Assembly (NCBI GenBank): GCA_903908785.1
Contig: CAIVTL010000672.1
Span: 1 to 8,945 of the forward strand
Origin: Caldifarciminota bacterium
GTDB lineage: Bacteria > Hydrothermota > Tepidihabitantia > Tepidihabitantales > Tepidihabitantaceae
Direction: 5' to 3'
DNA length: 8,945 nucleotides
The notes below the pieces were generated by a model, which did not search any database, was not told the DNA's origin, and saw only the letters and a list, made by a program, of their open reading frames with translations. Below, piece by piece: positions 5,395-8,945 of the stretch; the first letter of the stretch is position 1; each line of letters begins with the position of its first letter. Position numbers and translations under genes: made by a program.

Positions 5395-7490
5395 CCCACT
5401 CTCAACAACTCACTGCGGCCCTCGTAGCGGGTAAGCAGCGTCCGGCGTATGCACACGTTCTGCGGCTGCTTCAGTTCCGGGTCAAGCGCGACCAGCCGGA
5501 ACGCGTCCTTGCGCGCCTGCCTGAGTATCTTGCGGTCCCGGCCAAGCTCGGCAATCCGCAGGTCCGGCAGGCCGTGCTGCCTCGTGCCCAGCAGTTCGCC
5601 CGCCCCGCGCAGTTCCATGTCCTTCTCGGCCAGTTCGAACCCGTCGTTCGTGCTGACGAAGAACTCCAGCCGCTCCAAGGCATCGCCCAGCGCCGCTCTT
5701 GGCGCCAGTAGGATACAGAACGACTGACGGCTGCCCCGGCCGATTCTGCCCCGCAACTGGTGAAGCTGGGCCAGCCCGAACCGCTCCGGGTGCTCGATAA
5801 CCATCACGGTCGCATCCGGCACGTCCACGCCGACCTCGATGACCGAGGTCGCGACCAGCAGGTCCAGTTCTTTCTTTCGGAACTTCTCCATCAACTCATT
5901 CCGTTCATCCGACTTCATCCGGCCGTGGACCAGTCCGACGCGATGCTTGGGCAACGCCGCCTTGGTCTGCTCGTAGGTCTTCACCGCCGACGCCAGGTCG
6001 AGCTTCTCCGACTCCTCAATCAGCGGGCACACGACAAAGGCCTGCTCGCCGGCGTCAAGGTGTTTCGCCGTCGCCAGGTACACTGAATCACGTTCGAGCC
6101 CGCTCATCAACTTCGTCACGACCGGGCGCCGCCCCGGCGGCTTCTCATCGAGGACCGACGCGTCGAGGTCGCCGTACAGCGTCATCGCCAGCGTGCGCGG
6201 AATCGGGGTTGCGGTCATCACCAGGAAGTCCGGGTTCACGCCCTTGTTCAGCAGTGCCGCCCGCTGTCTTACCCCGAACCGGTGCTGCTCGTCCACCACG
6301 ACCAGGCCGAGCCGGTGGAACGTCACGCCCTCCTCAATCAGGGCATGCGTGCCGAACACCATCCGCACCTCACCGCTCTCCAGGCCGGCGAGAATCTCGC
6401 GGCGTTCGGCGGCTTTGGTCGAGCCGGTGAGTATGGCCGTCTTCACGCCGATTGCCGCCAGCCGCTCGTGCCAGCCCTGGTAATGCTGCTCGGCCAGGAT
6501 TTCGGTCGGCGCCATCATCGCCGCCTGAGCGGAATTCTCGCACGCCACCAGCATCGCGTACAGCGCGACCACGGTCTTGCCCGACCCGACGTCGCCCTGC
6601 AACAGGCGGTTCATGCACCGCTCGCTCGCCATGTCCTGCCTGATTTCGTCCAGCACCCGCACCTGCGCCTTGGTCAGCTTGAAGTGCAGCTTCTCCATGA
6701 ACGGCCCGGTCAGCGTGCCTGTTTCCGCAAGATTCGTGCCCTTACGTGACGACACGTACTCGCGATGCCGGAGCGCGAGCAGCAACTGGAAATAGAACAA
6801 CTCATCGTAAATCAGCCGCTCCCGGGCGCGCAGCGCCGATTCGATGTCCTTCGGGAAGTGAATCGCCTGGAGCGCGTCGCGGATGCCGGGGAACTGGTAG
6901 TGCTCGATAATGCCGGGCGTGAGCGACTCCGGCACGGTCGCCAGACACTTCTCCATCGCCGTGGCCACTGCCCGCCGAATCGTCCACATGGACAGGCCCT
7001 CGGTCAGCGGGTAGACCGGGATAATCGTGTTGGCGAATGAGAACTCCGCCTCGTCGTCAGCCAGCTCGAACATCGGGTTCACAAACTGCATCCCCCGGTA
7101 GCGAGTGACCTGGCCGGACAGGAGGATTTCCTGGTTCGCGTGGAACCGCTCCGCGAGGTCCGGCCGGTTGAACCACAACGCCTCAATCATGCCGCTCTCG
7201 TCGCGCACCATGGCGGACACGACCTGCTTGTAGCTCTTCAGTCGCCGCGCGCCCGCGGTCACGACCCTGCCGAGGACCGTCGCCTCGTCCCCGGGCCGCA
7301 GGTCGCGGATTGCCATCATCTGCGACCTATCCAGATACCGCCTCGGGACGAAGAACAGCAATTGACCGATAGTCTCCACGCCGACCTTGGCGAGCAGTTC
7401 TGCCCGCTTCGGCCCGATGCCCTTCAAGTACTGGACCGGCGTGTCCAGCTCCGCACCCTCAGCCCAGCGCTCACCAAGTGTCATTCCCAT
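5391..7490 (-). CDS. recG: ATP-dependent DNA helicase RecG
   Basis: RecG is a superfamily 2 double-stranded DNA translocase that regresses stalled replication forks and processes branched recombination intermediates. The 699 residues match the family's usual size (E. coli 693). An N-terminal HhH-like segment VQYLKGIGPKRAELLAKVGV (19-38) leads into the wedge/OB domain (about 60-155). Helicase motifs follow: Walker A GDVGSGKT (Lys305), MMAPTEILAEQHY, the DEQH box (Asp400-His403) in DEQHRFGVRQR, TATPIPRTLAMTLYGDLD, LVATSVIEVGVDVP and QLRGRIGRG (578-586). The C-terminal TRG region contains ELRGAGELLGTRQHGLPDL. All catalytic motifs look intact. The start at 7490 is preferred over the ATG two codons later because AGGAG lies 9 bases upstream. 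It is 12 bp downstream of ligA and probably cotranscribed. No terminator lies beyond its stop, which overlaps the convergent gene. Confidence 0.97.
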   Translation of the reverse strand: MGMTLGERWAEGAELDTPVQYLKGIGPKRAELLAKVGVETIGQLLFFVPRRYLDRSQMMAIRDLRPGDEATVLGRVVTAGARRLKSYKQVVSAMVRDESGMIEALWFNRPDLAERFHANQEILLSGQVTRYRGMQFVNPMFELADDEAEFSFANTIIPVYPLTEGLSMWTIRRAVATAMEKCLATVPESLTPGIIEHYQFPGIRDALQAIHFPKDIESALRARERLIYDELFYFQLLLALRHREYVSSRKGTNLAETGTLTGPFMEKLHFKLTKAQVRVLDEIRQDMASERCMNRLLQGDVGSGKTVVALYAMLVACENSAQAAMMAPTEILAEQHYQGWHERLAAIGVKTAILTGSTKAAERREILAGLESGEVRMVFGTHALIEEGVTFHRLGLVVVDEQHRFGVRQRAALLNKGVNPDFLVMTATPIPRTLAMTLYGDLDASVLDEKPPGRRPVVTKLMSGLERDSVYLATAKHLDAGEQAFVVCPLIEESEKLDLASAVKTYEQTKAALPKHRVGLVHGRMKSDERNELMEKFRKKELDLLVATSVIEVGVDVPDATVMVIEHPERFGLAQLHQLRGRIGRGSRQSFCILLAPRAALGDALERLEFFVSTNDGFELAEKDMELRGAGELLGTRQHGLPDLRIAELGRDRKILRQARKDAFRLVALDPELKQPQNVCIRRTLLTRYEGRSELLRVG

Positions 7491-7499
7491 TGGTCCCTG

Positions 7500-7505
7500 C
7501 TCCTA
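7500..7505 (-). promoter_or_regulatory. Ribosome binding site of recG overlapping the ligA stop codon
   Basis: TAGGAG on the minus strand joins the TAG stop of ligA to an AGGAG Shine-Dalgarno core, 9 bases before the recG ATG at 7490. Translation termination on ligA therefore happens on the recG ribosome binding site, consistent with coupled expression. It also shows that this genome uses Shine-Dalgarno initiation alongside the proposed leaderless starts. Confidence 0.7.
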
Positions 7506-8945
7506 CGCTCCGCCCTCAATCAGGCGCTTGAACTCTTCCTCATTGATAACCTTGACGCCCAGTTCTTTCGCCCGGTCGTACTTCGAGCCCGGTGCGTCGC
7601 CGGCCACCACGAAGTCGGTCTTCTTCGATACCGCCGACGACACGCTGCCGCCGCGCGAGACAATCAGCTCCGCCGCCTGCTCCCGCGAGTAGCGTTCGAG
7701 CGAGCCGGTCAGAACGAACTTCCTGCCCGCCAGCGGCTTCGGCCCGCCGGCTGACTTCTCCTCGAACTGCAACCCGGCCGCGCGCAGCCGCTCAACCAGC
7801 CTAACGTTCTCCCGGTCCGCCAGGAAATTCCTGAAGGACTCGGCAACTACCGGACCGACCCCGGGCGTCTCAGCAATCTTGTCAGTTAGGCCTGTCCCCC
7901 TTCTGCCTTTGCCATTTCCCCTTTCCCCTTCGTCATTCCGGTTCCCACCTTTGCCATTTCCCCTTTCCCCTTTCTCCTTGCCTGCCTCCGCCAACCTGTC
8001 CCACGAGCCGAACGTCTGCACGAGCAGCCGCGCCGCGTGGACCCCGATGTGCCGGATGCCGAGCCCGTACAACAGCCGCGTGAACGGCCGGGTCTTGCTC
8101 GACGCAATGCCCGCAAGCAGGCCCGCCGCCGACTTTTCACCCATCCGTTCGAGCCCGAGCAGCGTGTCGATATCCAACTCATACAAGTCGGCGAGGCTCC
8201 TAACCATCCCGGTCTCGACCAGTTGTTCGACCAGCTTCTCGCCCATCCCTTCGATGTCCATCGCCCCGCGCGAGCCGAAGTGGAGCAGGCGCGCCTTGAG
8301 TTGGGCCGGGCAGGAGGCGTTCACGCACCGCCACGCGACCTCGTCCGCCTCCTTGAACAACTTGGTCCCGCACGCCGGACAGTTCTCAGGAATCTCGACG
8401 GGATCACGTGTCTCATGCTCCGCGTCAACGAGCACCCTGAGAACCTGCGGAATGATCTCACCTGCCTTGTGAATCACGACCGTATCGCCTTCGCGGATAT
8501 CGAGACGCTTGACCTCCGCGAAGTTGTGCAGCGTGGCGTGCGTCACGTTCGTACCGGATATGAACCTCGATTCCATCTCCGCCACAGGCGTCACGGTTCC
8601 GAGCCGGCCTACGTTGAAGGAGACCTTCAGTACCTTGGTCTCGGCTTCCTCCGGCGGGTACTTGTAGGCCACTGCCCAGCGCGGGCTCTTCTCGGTCATG
8701 CCCAGTTCCTCGCGGTCGCCAAACCGGTCAACCTTTATGACCATGCCGTCAATGTCATACGGCAGGTCGTGCCGGCGCGGCTGCCAGCCGTCGCAGTAAT
8801 TCACCACCTGCTCGATATCGTCAAAGAGCAGGCTCTCGGGTGCGGTCCGGAACCCCAACTCCTTGAGCGTATCCAGCACCTCGTGGTCGGTCGCGATGCG
8901 CTCAATCCTCCTCGGGATGGTATGGACAAAACAGTCCAGCCTCCG
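7503..8945 (-). CDS. ligA: NAD+-dependent DNA ligase LigA (5' end outside window)
   Basis: LigA seals nicks in DNA during replication and repair using NAD+. The frame is open to the right edge: 481 residues are visible, beginning RRLDCFVHTIPRRIE, and the GTG at 8879 is internal. Aligning motif IV DGMVIK (Lys71) and motif V WAVAYKYP (Lys95) with E. coli Lys290 and Lys314 (24 apart in both) implies that about 219 residues, including the adenylated lysine, lie outside. Then come the OB fold (IREGDTVVIHKAGEIIPQV), a four-cysteine zinc finger (189, 192, 207, 212), helix-hairpin-helix repeats (IEGMGEK, LERMGEKSA, GLGIRHIG, TPGVGPVVA) and a BRCT domain (about 404-481). Odd feature: visible residues 323-350 are a Gly/Lys/Glu/Arg-rich insertion between AEAG and the next HhH motif, encoded by 7-bp repeats. 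Without it the protein would be about 670 residues, the normal size. It is upstream of recG in a likely operon. Confidence 0.97.
   Translation of the reverse strand, partial: RRLDCFVHTIPRRIERIATDHEVLDTLKELGFRTAPESLLFDDIEQVVNYCDGWQPRRHDLPYDIDGMVIKVDRFGDREELGMTEKSPRWAVAYKYPPEEAETKVLKVSFNVGRLGTVTPVAEMESRFISGTNVTHATLHNFAEVKRLDIREGDTVVIHKAGEIIPQVLRVLVDAEHETRDPVEIPENCPACGTKLFKEADEVAWRCVNASCPAQLKARLLHFGSRGAMDIEGMGEKLVEQLVETGMVRSLADLYELDIDTLLGLERMGEKSAAGLLAGIASSKTRPFTRLLYGLGIRHIGVHAARLLVQTFGSWDRLAEAGKEKGERGNGKGGNRNDEGERGNGKGRRGTGLTDKIAETPGVGPVVAESFRNFLADRENVRLVERLRAAGLQFEEKSAGGPKPLAGRKFVLTGSLERYSREQAAELIVSRGGSVSSAVSKKTDFVVAGDAPGSKYDRAKELGVKVINEEEFKRLIEGGA
7896..7979 (-). repeat. Twelve-unit 7-bp repeat array inserted in frame in ligA
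   Basis: On the minus strand, from 7979 down, the sequence divides exactly into twelve heptamers: AAGGAGA, AAGGGGA, AAGGGGA, AATGGCA, AAGGTGG, GAACCGG, AATGACG, AAGGGGA, AAGGGGA, AATGGCA, AAGGCAG, AAGGGGG. Within it a perfect 25-bp direct repeat (7906-7930 and 7948-7972) is offset by 42 bp, which is six heptamers or 14 codons. Twelve heptamers make 84 bp or 28 codons, so the reading frame is kept. The encoded peptide repeats GERGNGKG and has no counterpart in ordinary LigA. Confidence 0.8.

Noticed and set aside
7890..7985. Frameshift or pseudogene in ligA at the low-complexity segment
   Set aside because: The frame stays open through the array, and conserved LigA residues resume in the same frame on both sides.
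7878..8472. Plus-strand frame over the ligA repeat and zinc-finger region, with a Pro/Leu/Phe-rich N-terminus
   Set aside because: It is the complement of the heptamer array and of conserved LigA coding sequence. The apparent hydrophobic leader comes only from CCCCTTT repeats.

Overview
This 8.9 kb window is a GC-rich, tightly packed piece of bacterial chromosome. NAD+-dependent DNA ligase (LigA) and RecG mark it as bacterial. The prolyl-tRNA synthetase is the archaeal/eukaryal-like short type without an editing insertion, which many bacterial phyla also carry. The sequence does not fix the taxonomy. A poorly cultured GC-rich lineage near the FCB/WOR-3 part of the tree is only a guess, based on the Bacteroides-like oxoamine synthase and the heptad repeats between and within genes.

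Layout. (1) proS (+) enters at the left edge without its first ~70 codons. (2) A ~100 bp convergent gap holds two opposed arrays of 7-bp repeats and a perfect 8-bp hairpin. (3) A minus-strand gene encodes a secreted UshA-like 5'-nucleotidase-family protein with a degenerate metal site and a C-terminal ComEA-type helix-hairpin-helix. (4) A short divergent region holds two back-to-back sigma70-type promoters, each placed so that the transcript would begin at or next to the start codon (leaderless mRNAs). (5) A plus-strand two-gene operon encodes a PLP-dependent alpha-oxoamine synthase most like bacterial serine palmitoyltransferase and, 3 bp downstream, a GNAT-type acyltransferase. Together they are a plausible sphingoid-base or ceramide-forming pair. 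(6) A minus-strand ligA-recG operon follows, with ligA cut by the right edge. The recG stop overlaps the stop of the GNAT gene. ligA carries an in-frame ~84 bp array of twelve 7-bp repeats in its helix-hairpin-helix region.

The housekeeping genes (proS, recG, ligA) are ordinary. Points worth a second look are the oxoamine synthase/GNAT pair, the pseudo-nucleotidase-HhH fusion, the paired leaderless promoters, and the 7-bp repeats found both between genes and inside an essential gene. No tRNA, rRNA, CRISPR array, insertion sequence or phage gene was seen, and no gene-free stretch exceeds ~110 bp.
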